64,000 nt of DNA from Chaenocephalus aceratus (Eukaryota; Chordata; Actinopteri; Perciformes; Channichthyidae). A program made the position numbers and the translations under genes. Below are positions 12,782-25,860 of the stretch, one piece after another (positions within the stretch are counted from its first letter, which is position 1; every line of letters begins with the position of its first letter). The notes below the pieces were generated by a model. It worked only from the letters and a program-made list of their open reading frames with translations, searched no databases and was not told the DNA's origin. The stretch lies in contig CM043788.1 in the NCBI GenBank assembly GCA_023974075.1, positions 27,971,554 to 28,035,553 of the forward strand, given 5' to 3'.

Positions 12782-13088
12782 CAGCCCCTACACACAGCGG
12801 TGTGCGTTGACGCTTGCCGGCGGGCATGTCTGAAACTCGACCAACAACCAATCACATGAATCTCCCGTCCTGGACACACAAGCAGCGGTTTGATTGGCTA
12901 GAGCTTGTAATGGCATATGATTCGATTGGCTGACGCTTCTGTCGAAGCTTCAAAAGTATACATTGCTCTACTTTTGAAGCTACGGTTTGCTCCCACAATG
13001 CAGTTCAGTGAAGCGGGACGTCACCCCATTCAAAGTGAATGGGCAGAAGCGTTGAAGCGTCAACGCACGCCACCGTGTGTAGGGGCCG
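12782..13088. mobile_element. MITE with long terminal inverted repeats, PIF/Harbinger-like
   Basis: Starts CAGCCCCTACACAC and ends GTGTGTAGGGGCCG. The inverted repeats extend about 35 bp into matching 'gtgcgttgacgct' sequence. The flanking trinucleotides are TAA (left) and TTA (right), suggestive of but not identical to a 3-bp TWA duplication. Just left of the start (12763-12781) lies another copy of the right-hand terminus, CGTGTGTAGGGGCCGTAA, so the left edge is a head-to-tail contact of two termini. An internal 13-bp perfect hairpin (12946-12958 with 12969-12981) sits in the middle. There is no coding capacity. Confidence 0.7.
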
Positions 13089-13091
13089 TTA

Positions 13092-14105
13092 GGGTAATCA
13101 TGTTAAACTATATTTTCAATAATAAACCCAAATTAAATGGGAGCAAATACATAATAATTCCCAGAGTTTGGTCAAGAATAATAATGTTTGAATATATGGG
13201 AGTTAACTATTTTACTTAAAAACAGTGGATGAACTTAATGTATGTTTATTTATAACATATATATATATATAAACTATTTTGAGAGGATAGGAGACCTTAT
13301 CCCCACCTTTGGGAGAAAAAGGGAAACAGTTCAGTTTGGCCAGCAGAGTGGATGATGGGGTATGATATCACCACTGAGGGTCAATCTAGTTGGCTTGTAC
13401 AAGGAAAAGGGGAACATATCCATCCATGTGTGAAATCAAGTGGACGTCCTGACAACCTGCGTCAACATCTCCGCTTCTGCTATATTTTCACATTCTCATT
13501 GAAATTCAAAACCCTATTAAATCAGCATAGCTCTCTTAAACAACTGTTACATATCCAATCACCATCCTCTCTCTTTCTACTGTTTAACACAAACTAAATA
13601 TGGAACATTTCACCTCAAATTGGCATTTTCTCGCAGTCATGCCTTCCTTCTGCTAAGTCAGTCGAGTTCACACCACTGAATTTGACACTCATCTTGATGA
13701 GGTGTGTACTTTTGAAGTATGCAGCCCAAGGCCACGGTAACTGGCAGTAGCACCATCACAGGTGTTGGAAAAAAAGTGAACGAAGCCGACCTTCACTTTT
13801 TTACAAGATATAAATAAAAAATACTGATAATCCTCATGTTTTTGTACAGATATCGTACGCTACTGTTGTTCAGGGTATTTTTGTTTCTTCTTCTTTCTTA
13901 CAATGTTGACCCACTTTTATGATATATTGTTGCTGTGCTGAAGCCACTAATCTTCCCTTGAGAGGCAGAACTTACTACTGCCAAATAAATTGCATTCCAA
14001 AACACTCCAAATCTGTTGGAAAATCCACTTTGTGGCATGACCACACAGGGTCACAGACTAATTATCATTCGCCTCGAACATAACCTTCACTAATTCAGCT
14101 TTAGA
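13092..14105. other. non-coding background
   Basis: No gene visible. A short hairpin with an 11-bp stem (AAAAAAGTGAA and its complement) lies near 13770-13802. Frames are short and unsupported. Confidence 0.45.
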
Positions 14106-14109
14106 TTCT

Positions 14110-14415
14110 AAACAATGTTGTGCGGAAATCTTTATTGATTCAGCAATAGCCTTTGACACTGTTGACCATGTTATGCTTGCTGGTTGACAGGGCAGCATAA
14201 GGGTCTCATGTCAGTCAATGGCCCACCCATGGATAGGATGCATTGTGTTCAATCAGAACAACTCCTAAGGCTGTATCTCATGATTTGATCTTAGGTCCAA
14301 CACTTATTTCTGTCTATATAAATGACATTGCTTGTTCTGTTCGAGATTCATCTATCAACCATAATGGTGATGATACAGTCCTTTGTCCATTGTCCATGGT
14401 CCTAATTGTTTAATG
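14110..14415 (+). pseudogene. decayed LINE reverse transcriptase fragment
   Basis: Translating across frames gives FIDSAIAFDTVDH (RT motif A: the fingers/palm Asp in a hydrophobic strand), then PTLISVYINDI (the conserved stretch after motif B), then HNGDDTVL, where motif C YADD has become NGDD. Order and spacing fit a LINE ORF2 reverse transcriptase, but the copy is riddled with indels and both ends are missing. The YADD change and frameshifts make it non-functional. It is much older than the LINE at 23.5-25.7 kb. Confidence 0.65.
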
Positions 14416-17400
14416 CTCATGCAACTTGGTTGACAGTGCCTAAATACGTTCATAATTCATTACACTGCTTTAGGGTTAGCTGTTTCGGCTGACAACATTT
14501 CACTCTTTCAGCTGTATTGAGGAAAGATGCAAAAACAAACCCACAAATCAGTTTGTGGGTTACAGCATGTGAAGAGATTTTGAATGTCTTTCCTGATTCC
14601 CAGCTTACCATCTTCCCTCCACCTTCACCGCTTTGCCTCCATGTTCCCTCCACTTCCACATGCAAGACACTGTACCATCAAAAATATCTGTAAGTTATGC
14701 TTCCTTGTATTAGCTGGCCCAGAGGGTAGGTAAGCCACTTAACCTGTCATCTCAAATTGTGTGCACAACAGCAGATAGGTGGTTTGACTTTCCCTTTATG
14801 CAGGACAGAGCAAAGCACTCTGCGACTGCAGCTGAGTGAGGGCCATGGGGATGTTCACATGCTTACTGGTCAGGTGAGGATGCACAAGTGTGTGTTTGAG
14901 ATGAGTTCAAGACCGATGAGACTGGTGGTTGGTACCAAAGGGTCTATGGCTATTGTATGTTTTTTTCTGAACAAGTGCAGATGTGGAAAATATCAGTAGA
15001 TATCCAATGAAGGGATGACATCTCAGTTTTACCTTGGTGTCCTGAAATGTGTAGCAGAGTTCAATATTTTGCAGTTTGGGTTTGTTAAACTAACATCCAT
15101 CACAACTTGGAATTTTTGTAATATTTTACTTAAGCAATATATTAATTTCCAAACAGCATATGGATACTTAAAAGCTCTACTACAACCACACTTTTGAATA
15201 CAATAAAATCAGATATGTGGTTCACCCTGCTGGCAGTTGCTGCCAGCAGGGTAATAACTCACTTAAAAGTCTAATGATATTAGGTAATGATACTACTAAT
15301 ACTACCACTCTAATCTTTCAATTAATGAATGAAGTTGGTGGAGGTGGAGTTCATCAGTCTGGGACGTTTTTCTATATAAGATATCTTGACAACAGGCTAT
15401 TATTTGTCTCCTTATATTCTTACTATAATGTCAGGCCCTTGAACCTCTTAACTACCATCAATCATTCTATGGCTTTACAACTTCACTTTACATATTTATT
15501 TATTGATCTTGTCTGCAGCACAGAGCTTTTTGAAGTAGTGTCAGTTTGCCTACCACCCATTCTCTTTCTCTTCCCACTTTAATTGTTCCACATCTGTACT
15601 TGACAGGCTCAATTTCCCTCCCTTTCTCTTTCCTTCCCTCACTCTACCAGTCTTATCTACATGACAGAGGAAGTGAAGAGGGTGACTATCCGCTGTCCAA
15701 TCCTATGAGTAAACGCCAACACTCCCTCACTGTGGTAAAAATCAATAGCCAACAGGCTTTCATAATAGACATGCCTATCTAAAGCAGGACACACTAGCAG
15801 TATTAGGGAGATGTTGCCAGTTACATCCTGGACACATACGAAAACTATATTTATATTTATTATATATATTTCTGTCTTGTTAACAACAAGCTTGTTAAGT
15901 ATTGTGTATTACTGTACATTTTGATCTAACTTTGGATATTTACCACTTATTTTCTTCTTCTTACTATTTGTATTATTCAATTTAAAATCGCCTTTAAGTA
16001 TCTTCAGATTGACAAAAAAAAAACTCAATCATCAACTCAATATTTATAACAGACAGCGTCTGCCTTAAAGCAGCCTGTCTGAAGCATCTCGGCAGAAGAC
16101 CTTTTCATAATTACAAAATGTAATTATGTTGGAAGTAAGCTTTTCTAGAGTTCATGTGCACGCTTATTAAAAGGACCATGACTTTCATTTTTCTATATTT
16201 CTCAAAACAACCTTCAATTTAATTAGTGCTGTGCCACCGTTCAGCCAGACCTGAACCTCAGATTGTTATCAAACTTTTTTTGTATTACTTGGCATGACAA
16301 ATGAGTAGGCTCTGTAAAACTTGCTAAATATAGATTCATATCATGGGTAATATTTCTATAATATCACATGCACTCTGTCTAATATTAAGTATTAGTTTAC
16401 ATATAACCTTGAAGAGCACAAAGTGAAGCATTTGTCCACAATCCTTGCACTGGTGATATATAGCATCCAATGGTTAACAGTATATTACACTTCAAGCATG
16501 TTTGCTTTCCCCAGTATTGACATTGTGTCCAGGTGTTCATGTCATTTCCACCTCTGTAGCTGCAAGGCCTCAACTCACACCTCAGGGCTAGATAAGGCCT
16601 CTTTGCTCCACTGCACTTCATAACAACATATACTGTAGACACACAACCCAACCAGTGTGTGCGTAGTCCTCAGCTTATAGCAATCTGTGAGCATTCTTTT
16701 AAGCTTACCTGGGTGCAGTGGAAGTGATGAAGTTTTTCTAGCTTCTGTTTGGCCTTAAGCTGTGCTATGTGTACAAACATGTCAGAGCTGGAGTGAGGCG
16801 CTCTCCCTGAGGTAATGTCCCTGAGGTTTCTGCTGTGTCCAGTATTATCTTCATGCTTGGAAAAAAACCCACTTCAAATTCCTCTTGATTTCTAAGGGGA
16901 AAAACATGGGTTCAAAGACCCCTTTATGTTAGGTCGTGTTGGTAAGATTTGTAATACAAATGGTGATATTCACCGGATAAGTATCAAATTATGTTTGCAA
17001 ACAAAATGAAGAATATGCGTAAAAACTATTAGTTATGGTTTGATTTATGTTATCTTAACAGTGTATAAGTTGCACACACTGTGACATTGTTTATTGTATA
17101 TTTCGTTTTTGCTAATGATTACAAAGATAATGTGTAAAAACACATTTACACTGATATGTTGACCAGATATCTTTATCCCTTTGTTAATGGATAAGCATCT
17201 GGAATATTTGAGTATACATATTATAAACACATGAGTTATTTTTCATGTAAATGAAAATGATATGTTGTTTGTCACCATATTTTACACAAGTCTACACAAA
17301 TAACAATTAGACATTCTCCTGATTGCTTTGTGAGTGCCAGCATTTGAAGCTCAGGTCAGCTGGAATCAGACATGAGACACACAAACACTCATTAACTTTC

Positions 17401-19730
17401 TTTTTGTCATTCACCATACTTAAGTTAATAAAAGCCCACGCTACCTTCCCATAATTACATTGTTATATTGGCGGGGGTATAATTTTCCAGAGATGGTAAT
17501 TACTTGGGATGTTGTTACTGCGTTGCCATACTGTACATAATGAAAGCTCTCGCTGCACCTCACATCAGTCTACGATCTGGTGTTTACAGTGTTTAGAGGG
17601 CTACCCATGGTGCATCTCTCTGTTTTCAAAGGGCAGATCTGCCGCCTCCTGGGAGTGTTTTGTCTCAGACTAAAAAAGAGACTTTATAGAGAGAGTGAGA
17701 GAAGTCTGAGAAACAAAAGGAAAAAAACATAATTTTATATCCCTGTGTGTCTTAGCTCCACATTTGTATCTGCATTGCAGTAGTTCAGCATAAATATTCA
17801 AATGTGTGTGTTTAGTGCACAGGTAACACTTGTGTATTGAAGTACATACAGGTTTATGTATCATACTAACAGCATGATACATAAAGCTGTCACATTTTAC
17901 TCAAGGACTGTTTGCTTCAACAGGGTTCTTTCCGCTAGAGAACTTGAATAACAGAATAAAGAAACTAAATTGCACATATAACATTACAAGTTTAACTTTA
18001 GTAAGTTAAAGGGAGTAAGGCAATTAGCTTGTAAACAGCAGCAGGTTAAGAGCCAGACATCCAGGAGCTGTTTTTCGGCAAAAAAGAGCGGGTTTTAAAT
18101 TGGACTTCCAGATCAGGTAAACAAAATCAAGCTCTCAAATGCAGTGAAGCATCAATGGTTCTTAGGCTAAGAGGATAAATAGTTTTGCTTGCCAACTGTA
18201 CAAAATGAGCCCAATTTGCCAGGCACTTCTGCCAAAATATATGGAGTTTCTATTTTGGCCTTTGTGTCCCATGATAATGAGAACATTGTTTTGAACAAGC
18301 ACTAAAAACGAAAAAAACATTGAGCCATTCATTGGGGGTCTTTGTAAGCACGGGAATTCAGTGTTGGCCTTATTTAACTGTACTCTTGCAGTCGGCCTTT
18401 TATTGTTCGATGCATTATCGCCATGCTAAAAGAGCTGAACATTCCTCTGCAGATGTAAATCATCCTCATTCAAATGTCAAATTTGAATATTTCTGCCTGT
18501 ATCTGATGAACAAGCTGCTTTATTGTTTCTGTAATTATCCACTCAGGAGGTGGTAATTTAATTGTTATATATTCTACCGCAGCCTGCACTTACAAAGGTC
18601 AGTATAGGATTGTATTTGTTGCACGCTTTTCAGCTGTGAATGAGCTATGAATGATCCTCTTGATTAGTCTCATAATTCTGTTATCAGCACTCCTAAAGGT
18701 TGCATGGAAGTTGCTTTAAACCTGCACCTGTTTGTCTTGATATAGGAGGTGTAATTACCACATCACATGTCACACTGGAAATGCAGTGAGAACTCAACAA
18801 CTCTAGTAACATCAGGTTGATACATACTGTTCTTTACATATTACAGTATGTGGACACGTTTTGTGAATGAATTATTTGCTTCGAGAATTTATTTTATTAA
18901 TTTATCTTTTAGAAGTGAAGATATAGTTATTTGTTCTGGGCATGTCATTTTCGAGCCTGAGACGTGAAAAACAAGCTTGGGGTTTAACAGGTTAAGACCG
19001 TATGTCTTTTTTTAAATGTTAAACTTAAATCAATAAGATAAGTCATTATTTCATAAATGATGCTGAAGAACAATGAAAATGCATTTTGATCATTGGTCCT
19101 ATTGCAGAAGCTTGAGTTAAACACCATCGTCTAACATTGGTATGGTCCTACTCTACCTCTTAATCAATAGGCCTTTACCATCGTTCGCTGGATCACCAGA
19201 GGGGGTTCAACATTGTCAGATGGCAACCTCTATTGAGTGTAGTAATTATAACGGTAGAAAAAGAGACAGTCATTATAAACGGCGACACAATCTGTGTAAG
19301 GAAAAGGTCGGGGTCGCTGAATGGATGAGTCATATCACAGGACTTTTACCCGGGCGACTATAGTTTCTGTGTTACACCAAAGGTCAATATGTTAATTTAC
19401 AAAACATTCTTAACTAATGTGACATACCCCAAACCTTGATCCTTTCCTTAACTCATTCAAGTAGTTTTTCTCCAATTGAGAACCAAAGCTGTTTCAATTT
19501 CACAACTTTCAGATAAGCAGTTATAACAACTGATGATTGCTATTTAATTGGTATCCAATCCACTGCTCTGAAGAAGGTGGAAGTGCAGCATTGCCCCTCC
19601 ACCCCTGACACCCTTCTGATTGAATGTCACCACACATACGATCAGATAACCCCACAGATAACCCCACCTATCCTTGCTGCTATGCCAAGGTGATGAGGAA
19701 CACTGAAACACAGGTCTGGTGTCAGTGCAC
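14416..19730. other. long non-coding stretch
   Basis: No gene, RNA gene or clear mobile element in about 5.3 kb. A perfect 13-bp hairpin lies at 15224-15252. The piece 18330-18560 is compositionally even and free of simple repeats, and could be a conserved non-coding element. Frames such as 15217-15582 and 16397-16651 show no recognisable domain. Confidence 0.45.
15224..15252. repeat. perfect 13-bp inverted repeat, 3-nt loop
   Basis: The arms ACCCTGCTGGCAG (15224-15236) and CTGCCAGCAGGGT (15240-15252) are exact complements around TTG. The stem is GC-rich and isolated in AT-rich surroundings. No function is assignable. Confidence 0.85.
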
Positions 19731-19733
19731 TAA

Positions 19734-20778
19734 GGCTGCGGCCACACGAGGACGAAAACGGCTAAACGCATAGGATTAACGCAAACGCAATCGCAAACAA
19801 GCTTCCGTCCACACGCAATAGTTATCCGGATAGTGTCTGTCCACACGAGACCGCTCCGTGTTGCTCCAACCGCTGAAGAAGCTGCAGTACATATGCAGGA
19901 GCCTGTACGTGGCGCTGTAACTTCCTCCACAAAAGCAGCGAAGAAGCATGGTTGTCATGGTTGCCCTTCTGTTTATTCTCCGCGGTGGGGGCCGAGGGAA
20001 CCGGGCAGAGTTTTTCGCCAGTCAACGTGTATTAAAGTTTAAATCTTCCGGACAAAATTATAAAAGTGTCGGTCAAAGGTCTTCTTTGTTATTTATTGAG
20101 CTTTAAAACAAATGAATAACGACTCTATATAATATAATAATAAAATACACGGAGCCTCTCTTTTTCCTCCCTCTCTTCGGACAGCGTCAGTGTCTGTCTC
20201 ATGCAGCATCGTGTGTGTTTTGCTGCAGCGGGAGGAGCTGTAGGTGAGCAGAGCTGCGTGTCTCCGTCCTGTCAGATTAGATTTCACTCGCGTTTAGGTC
20301 CATATCGAGAGAAAGATAAATAATCTGAATTCAGGGTGCAGTTTACTTTGACGCGGGGGTGAGCAGCAGAGGTGGGGAGAGGCGGGGCTATTGCCTCATC
20401 ATTATTGCTGTAGATGTTGCACAAACAACTGTAGCATGGTCAATAGCGTCCGGAGCACGATAGCAACTCTGCGATCCGCCATTGTTGTTGTTGTTGGTGG
20501 CGAAACACTTCAGCAATGGCGTGGGGTAAGCGGAGGTGAGCAGAAGAGGTGGGGAGAGGCGGGGCTATTGCGCAATCACTATCAGTGATCTGAAAATGTT
20601 CGGATAGGGCGTACACACGGAGCTGTTTGACCCCCCAGAGAGTTGCGTATGCCTATGACCCGTTATCGTTTCCTCAGTCGTTTAGTGCCGTATTCGGTCG
20701 TCCTCGTGTGGCCGAACGGTCTATATGACACTAAACAGTAACGCAAACGACCAAATTCGTCCTCGTGTGGCTGCAGCC
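19734..20778. mobile_element. PIF/Harbinger-like non-autonomous element, 1045 bp
   Basis: The ends are GGCTGCGGCCACACGAGGAC on the left and its inverted counterpart GTCCTCGTGTGGCTGCAGCC on the right. The target duplication is TAA on both sides (19731-19733, 20779-20781), the 3-bp TWA signature of PIF/Harbinger-type transposons. A second internal GTCCTCGTGTGGCCG copy near 20700 suggests duplication of the right terminus. The interior has GC-rich CpG-containing sequence but no transposase; open frames at 19730-20042 overlap in several registers and carry no motif. It would depend on a transposase in trans. Confidence 0.75.
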
Positions 20779-20781
20779 TAA

Positions 20782-21264
20782 GTCTAAGACAAAAGCAGAG
20801 TCTCTCACTGCTCTCGTGCTAGTACAGAGCATGGACTTGAAGAAAAGCCTGACACATAGACACATCAATTACGACGACACCTCCAACTGTTGCTGTGGGT
20901 TTTCAAAAACAAGCAATCAGGTGTTTCGAGGGAAGCTGCCACTCTTTACCTCAACATAGTTATGTGGAGGAGGAGACATATATATTTTAAAGAGAGAAAT
21001 CTACTTCTTGTATGGGCCAGCAGACAAGGTGGGGGTCGGTGAAGCAGAAATGTATCTCCTTTAAATAAGAAACCAATTTGTGAGAAGCTGCCACTGCTGT
21101 ACCCATAGTCCATGAGGACAGGACACTGTGTGCCAGTGTTGCTGATTTAGTGTCCAGAAGGCAGGGACATGCAAAGGCATTTTGATGGGCGATAATGATA
21201 TACTGTAGCTGAAAGTCACATTTGAATATTGATGAAGCACCTTTTAATGATACATCTAATACAT
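20782..21264. other. non-coding background
   Basis: No gene or repeat with clear edges is seen between the Harbinger-like element and the LINE end. Confidence 0.4.
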
Positions 21265-21271
21265 AATCTGT

Positions 21272-21681
21272 AGGTATGCACCAAGAACAGCCAAACAGCT
21301 CGCTGCAGAGGGGGGACCCAAGTTCCCATCAGCAAAAACACGTGGGTTTGCTATCCTGGCTCCAAAATGGTGGAATGAGCTCCCCATTGACATCAGGACA
21401 GCAGAAAGCTTACACATCTTCCGGCACAGACTGAAAACTCATCTCTTTCGACTCCACTTCGAGCGATAGAATTACTAACAAAGAACTGCTAACAGAGCAT
21501 ACTAATAAAGGACTGGCTTATGTAAAGCCAGTTGAGTAGCACTTGAAATGTTTGGCTCTATGAAACCTGATGTACTTATATGATTCTGTTTTCTTGAAGG
21601 TTGTGTCTTCCTGGTCGAATGTACTTATTGTAAGTCGCTTTGGATAAAAGCGTCAGCTAAATGCAATGTAATGTAATGTAA
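21272..21681 (+). pseudogene. 3' end of a CR1/L2-like LINE (ORF2 C-terminus plus 3' UTR)
   Basis: An open frame without a start codon runs from about 21275 to the stop TAG at 21467. It reads APRTAKQLAAEGGP, later GFAILAPKWWNELP, and ends FRHRLKTHLFRLHFER. The pattern A-[PK]-x-W-W-N-E-L-P followed by an F-[RK]-x-x-L-K-T-H-L-F end is the standard C-terminus of L2/CR1-type ORF2 proteins in fish. The 3' UTR ends with GTCGCTTTGGATAAAAGCG, a hairpin, then CAATGTAATGTAATGTAA, the species-typical short tail repeat. Everything upstream of the C-terminus is missing (5' truncation). Confidence 0.85.
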
Positions 21682-23190
21682 AAGTTGCAGAGTGGAAAAC
21701 ATTGGAGGTCTTTCACCCCCTCACTCGAAAAGATGCTTGAAGACTCACTGAATAGGAGTTTGGCATGAACTAGAGCTTTCTTACATAAGAACAACAAAGG
21801 CAACAAACACAATAACACCATATAATAGTTTAAAAAGAGAAATATCATTCAGGAGGTTATCTAAACAAAGATGGCAGCAGCTGGAGCCATGCCCACCGAG
21901 TGCAAAGGGAGGACATGGGCAGACGGCCAGCCTCTGAGGAACGTAGCTCTTTAAAGGAGAAGCTGGGACATTCTGTTCCTGTGGAGAACTACCGTGTTGC
22001 TATCCAGGGATACGGTCGGACAGCCTGTAACAGAACTCCAACTCCTCTCTATAACAGGACATGTATTGTTAAAGTCACGTTTTTGTGTTCAAAACAATAC
22101 ATGTATAACATGTTTTTGCATTTTCTAAAATTCTAGTTTAGTGCTACATAGTCCTTTCTAGTTGACTAGATGATAAGTGCCTGCATCAGTTTGTTAGCTC
22201 CTCTTGTACTTGCACATGCTCACTCAAGCAGTAAGGAATGTAGTCATCTTGTCTTTAAAAAATAAAACTCAAAACAAATAAAGCTCCTTCCCAATGTTTG
22301 AGCAATATATCATCCCCTCTGTTAGTCCAATGAATAATGAACAGTCCATAATTGATGCACAATGAACAGGAACTGCAGCTTAAGTGACTACATTGTTATA
22401 TTCTTCATCCAACAAAGCACTCTTTGCCATTACTGTCAATCTAGGGCACTTCATGAACATGAACTTCCAACCAACAATATGCCAACATAACCCTGGCTTC
22501 TGAGCCACAGACAAACGCATTGCTTGTCATCACCCAATTAGGGCCGGAGGGGACAAATTAACACGAAAGCCAAGAAACTCCAATTAACACTGACACATTG
22601 ATTCGGTGGCATGCTCATCATTGTCTTAAAATTAGAATTAATGAACACCGCAGAGGGTGCCAAGATGAAGGTCTGGCTACAAAACCATCATTGCTTATAA
22701 GAAGCTGATGTGGGCTGCACGCTAAAGATTAGCATCTGTTAAGAATTAGACACAATGCATTTTTCCATTAACTTTTCAGAAATAACAATTATCAGACACA
22801 CCAGTTATAAATAGAAATACATTTATTTTTCAAGTTTCTCTGGTACACAAATCCAGCCCATACTGTATATTAAATTGCAAAAGATTATTAGTGAATGCAA
22901 ATCTCTGTCGAGGACATGCTAGTTTCCAACAGGTGTATTGTTTATAAGAGAAAGCTAGTTAAAGATGAGCTTAATGGCTGCTTCTCCAGCAATGCCTTAC
23001 ATGAGCTAAATATAGTCTGTGGCTGACGATTGACTGCAAGAAAAGCACATGAAGGTTAGGCTGCAGTCGTGCTGTGTTAAAGCTTTCTGGCAAAGCAAGG
23101 AGAGAACAGCGGTAAAGAACCTGTGTGTGTCCCTAATCACGATTCCTCATCTTAACTCATTTCAAAGAAAAATATCTGGCTCACACCCCT
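21682..23190. other. non-coding background, possible conserved element
   Basis: No gene seen. The section 22500-22760 contains several CAATTA/TTAATT words and a balanced composition reminiscent of vertebrate conserved non-coding elements; this is only a guess from one sequence. Confidence 0.4.
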
Positions 23191-23204
23191 GTTACAGTGG
23201 ATAG

Positions 23205-23490
23205 ATCACTTGCCTTCCCATGCATCCTTCATCTCCTTCTCCCTTCCTTTATCTCTGCACCCTATTTTTCTCCTAACATTCCTTATTTGTATTTCAACTG
23301 CTCCATTCCCTCCCCTTGTCTGTTCTTCCATCCTCTTTCTCTCACTTCTTCCATCCTCTTTCTCTCACTTCTTCTTTCCACATTTTCTTCCTATTTCCTT
23401 CAACTTTCTTCTCTCTTTCCCATCGCCTCCCTGGCCTTACCATTCTCTGCCAACCTTCCTCCCTTATTCTCTCTATGTCTGTCATTCCCT
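23205..23490 (+). repeat. polypyrimidine (CT-rich) tract
   Basis: About 285 bp are almost pure C/T on the plus strand, including a direct duplication of CTTCTTCCATCCTCTTTCTC around 23325-23365. The three overlapping open frames here are low-complexity Ser/Leu/Phe/Pro products of the tract, not genes. The tract directly precedes the truncated 5' end of the LINE. Confidence 0.8.
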
Positions 23491-23514
23491 GGGCTTGCCC
23501 TGCAGTGCTCTTGA

Positions 23515-25660
23515 TGTTGACAGTGGAAAGGGATAAAGCATGGTCGATATATCGTCATTCAAGAACTATAGCCGATTGGGAAGTATACAGGCACCTTCGA
23601 AATTTGAGTAAAACCAAAACCCGAAATGCTAAATCGAACTACTATAAAGAATCTCTCACATCGGACTTTAAGAATCCCAAGTAATTTTGGACTAAAATTA
23701 AATCTATTTTAAATAAATCAGGTAAACATTTTATTAATAAAATAAGAACTGCTGATACAATAATTCATGACCCATTATCCATTGCCCAAATATTTAATCA
23801 GCATTTCACTAATGTATGTTCCACACTACTATCTGACTCCTATTTGACGACTGGTATTTCTAATAGTAACTCATACTGCAACAGTTATTTTTCTTTAAAG
23901 AAGATTCTACCACACGAAGTTCATAATGCTATCACAGAATTAAAAGTGGATGGCAGTGCTGGACTCGATGGTATAGAAAACAGGTTCATAAAATTGGCGT
24001 CCCATATTCTCATGTACCCACTTGCTGATTTGTTCAACCTGTCTTTGTCCACCTGTGAGTTGCCGACTATTTGGAAATGTGCACGCATCATTCCACTGCA
24101 TAAAGGTGGTGATTTACTTGATACAAATAATTATAGACCCATCTCTATAATCTGCTCTATTTCCAAAGTTTTGGAGAAAATCATTTATAATCAACTGTCA
24201 CATTATCTCAATACTTATAATATTTTATCTCCGGTTCAATCTGGTTTCAGGCCTAATCACTCCACAACAACTGCCCTACTTACATTTACGAATGACTTGT
24301 ACTCTGCTGCAGATGATGGTGAACTCACAGGTGCCATTTTTATTGACTTGACAAAAGCCTTTGATTTCGTTGATCGATATCTGCTCTTGGATAAACTTCA
24401 CGGCATTGGCCTTTCTAATAATACAGTGTTATGGTTTAACTCGTACCTTCACAGTAAAAAGCAATGTGTGGTTGTTAATGGAAAACAGTCTGACCTGTTG
24501 ATCCAACAAAAGGGTGTACCCCAAGGATCAACTCTTTGCCCACTTCTGTTCTCTATTTACATAAATGATTTATCTTCTTGTCTCATTAATTGTTGTACTC
24601 ACCTTTATGCTGATGACACTGTCATATATACATCCAAATCAGATTTTTCACAAATTCAGATCTCTCTTCAATCGGATTTTAATATCTTACAGGACTGGCT
24701 ATCACACAATAAACTACTGCTTAACAAAATAAAATCTTATACCATGGTCTTTGGTACCAGGCAGAAGCTCAAATCCAAACCTAATGTAGTAATAACATGT
24801 AAGGATGGCACTTCTCTGCATAAAGTTGATAGCTTTAAATATCTTGGTGTATGGCTAGACTCTGAACTTTCATTTAAACAAAAGTCAATTACGGAATCAG
24901 TGTTTTACACCGCTCTCGCAATTGTTTCATGCTCAGGGTCCGAAAGAGAATTGCTTCTCAACTTATTCTTCCGATTATGGACTATTGTGATGTTGTCTAC
25001 CAAAATGCACATAAATCAGATCTTGCTCCACTCAACATAGCCTACAACAGACTATGCAGATTTGTTCTTGGTTGTCCTTTTCGTACACATCACTGCACAA
25101 TGTATAACCAACTTAAATGGCCTTCTTTAAATGTAAGAAGACACACGCATTGGCTTCAGCTGATATTTAAATGCATTTATCTTAACTATCCCCCTTATTT
25201 AAAGCAGTATTTTGTACCCTACTCACCAAATTAGCAAGTTAGACATTCTGTTCAGATTTATTTCTCTGTCCCCTCTGCAAAATTGATTGGCAGAAGAGCG
25301 TTCATTTTCAAAGCCCCAACAGACTGGAATTCTTTATCTGATGCTATTAGATCTCTTGCATCATTGGGTATATTTAAACATGCATTGTTATCTCACTTTC
25401 AACTGGTCTGTACTTGTTATTAACTGATATTGATGAAACTGATTTGCTCGACTGTCTCAAATTGTAATGATTGTGTGCATTGCTTGAATTTTACTTAACA
25501 GACTGTATGTGGTTTGTCTTGTGTGTCATGTTTTGTATTTTGTCTTTTTGTTTATGTATGTCTGTAAGTTGTTGCTATTGTCGGGACCCCCTTGAAAACG
25601 AGATGGTGCATCTCAAGGGGTTTATCCCAATGAATAAAAATCTCTATATATTAACACATC
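23515..25660 (+). pseudogene. 5'-truncated LINE ORF2 (reverse transcriptase) with 3' UTR
   Basis: Non-LTR retrotransposon reverse transcriptase. The frame starts without endonuclease near 23515, has one TAA at 23682-23684, then stays open from 23685 through most of the RT (389 residues up to about 24900). Visible motifs: NYRPISIICSISKVLEKII (RT motif 1), SGFRPNHST (motif 2), GAIFIDLTKAFDFVD (motif A Asp), KGVPQGSTLCPLLF (motif B), LYADDTVIY (motif C, both catalytic Asp, about 24605) and FKYLGVWLD. A frameshift near 24900-24925 moves the C-terminal part (MDYCDVVYQNA...) into another frame, and a TAG interrupts it near 25232. ORF2 ends at TAA about 25421. The 3' UTR holds a stem-loop (25588-25620) and AATAAA near 25634. 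Best fit is the CR1/L2/Jockey group; inactive but fairly young. Confidence 0.9.
25588..25620 (+). other. LINE 3' UTR stem-loop
   Basis: CCCCTTGA at 25588-25595 pairs with TCAAGGGG at 25613-25620; an inner GAGAT/ATCTC pairing is also possible. This type of 3' hairpin is what CR1/L2-like reverse transcriptases are thought to recognise in their own RNA. The tails at 4022-4115 and 61723-61786 carry a related hairpin. Confidence 0.7.
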
Positions 25661-25860
25661 AAACTTTGACTCTAGTAATGTGCCTGGCCTTGGCACACTG
25701 CCACATCCTCCAGATATCTCATGCTATCTGAAAGTTTGTCCACAAGAACGTGGAGGATGCAGAGGATGCTGGGAGCTCAGCAGATGAGTTCAAACAACAT
25801 CTAAAGCAAATAGCCTTACGTCAAGTTAAATTGATTTATTTCTTATTTTGGAAAGATTGG

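Noticed and set aside
23197..23540. Three overlapping Ser/Leu/Phe/Pro-rich frames
   Set aside because: All are products of the CT-rich tract, with no codon structure.
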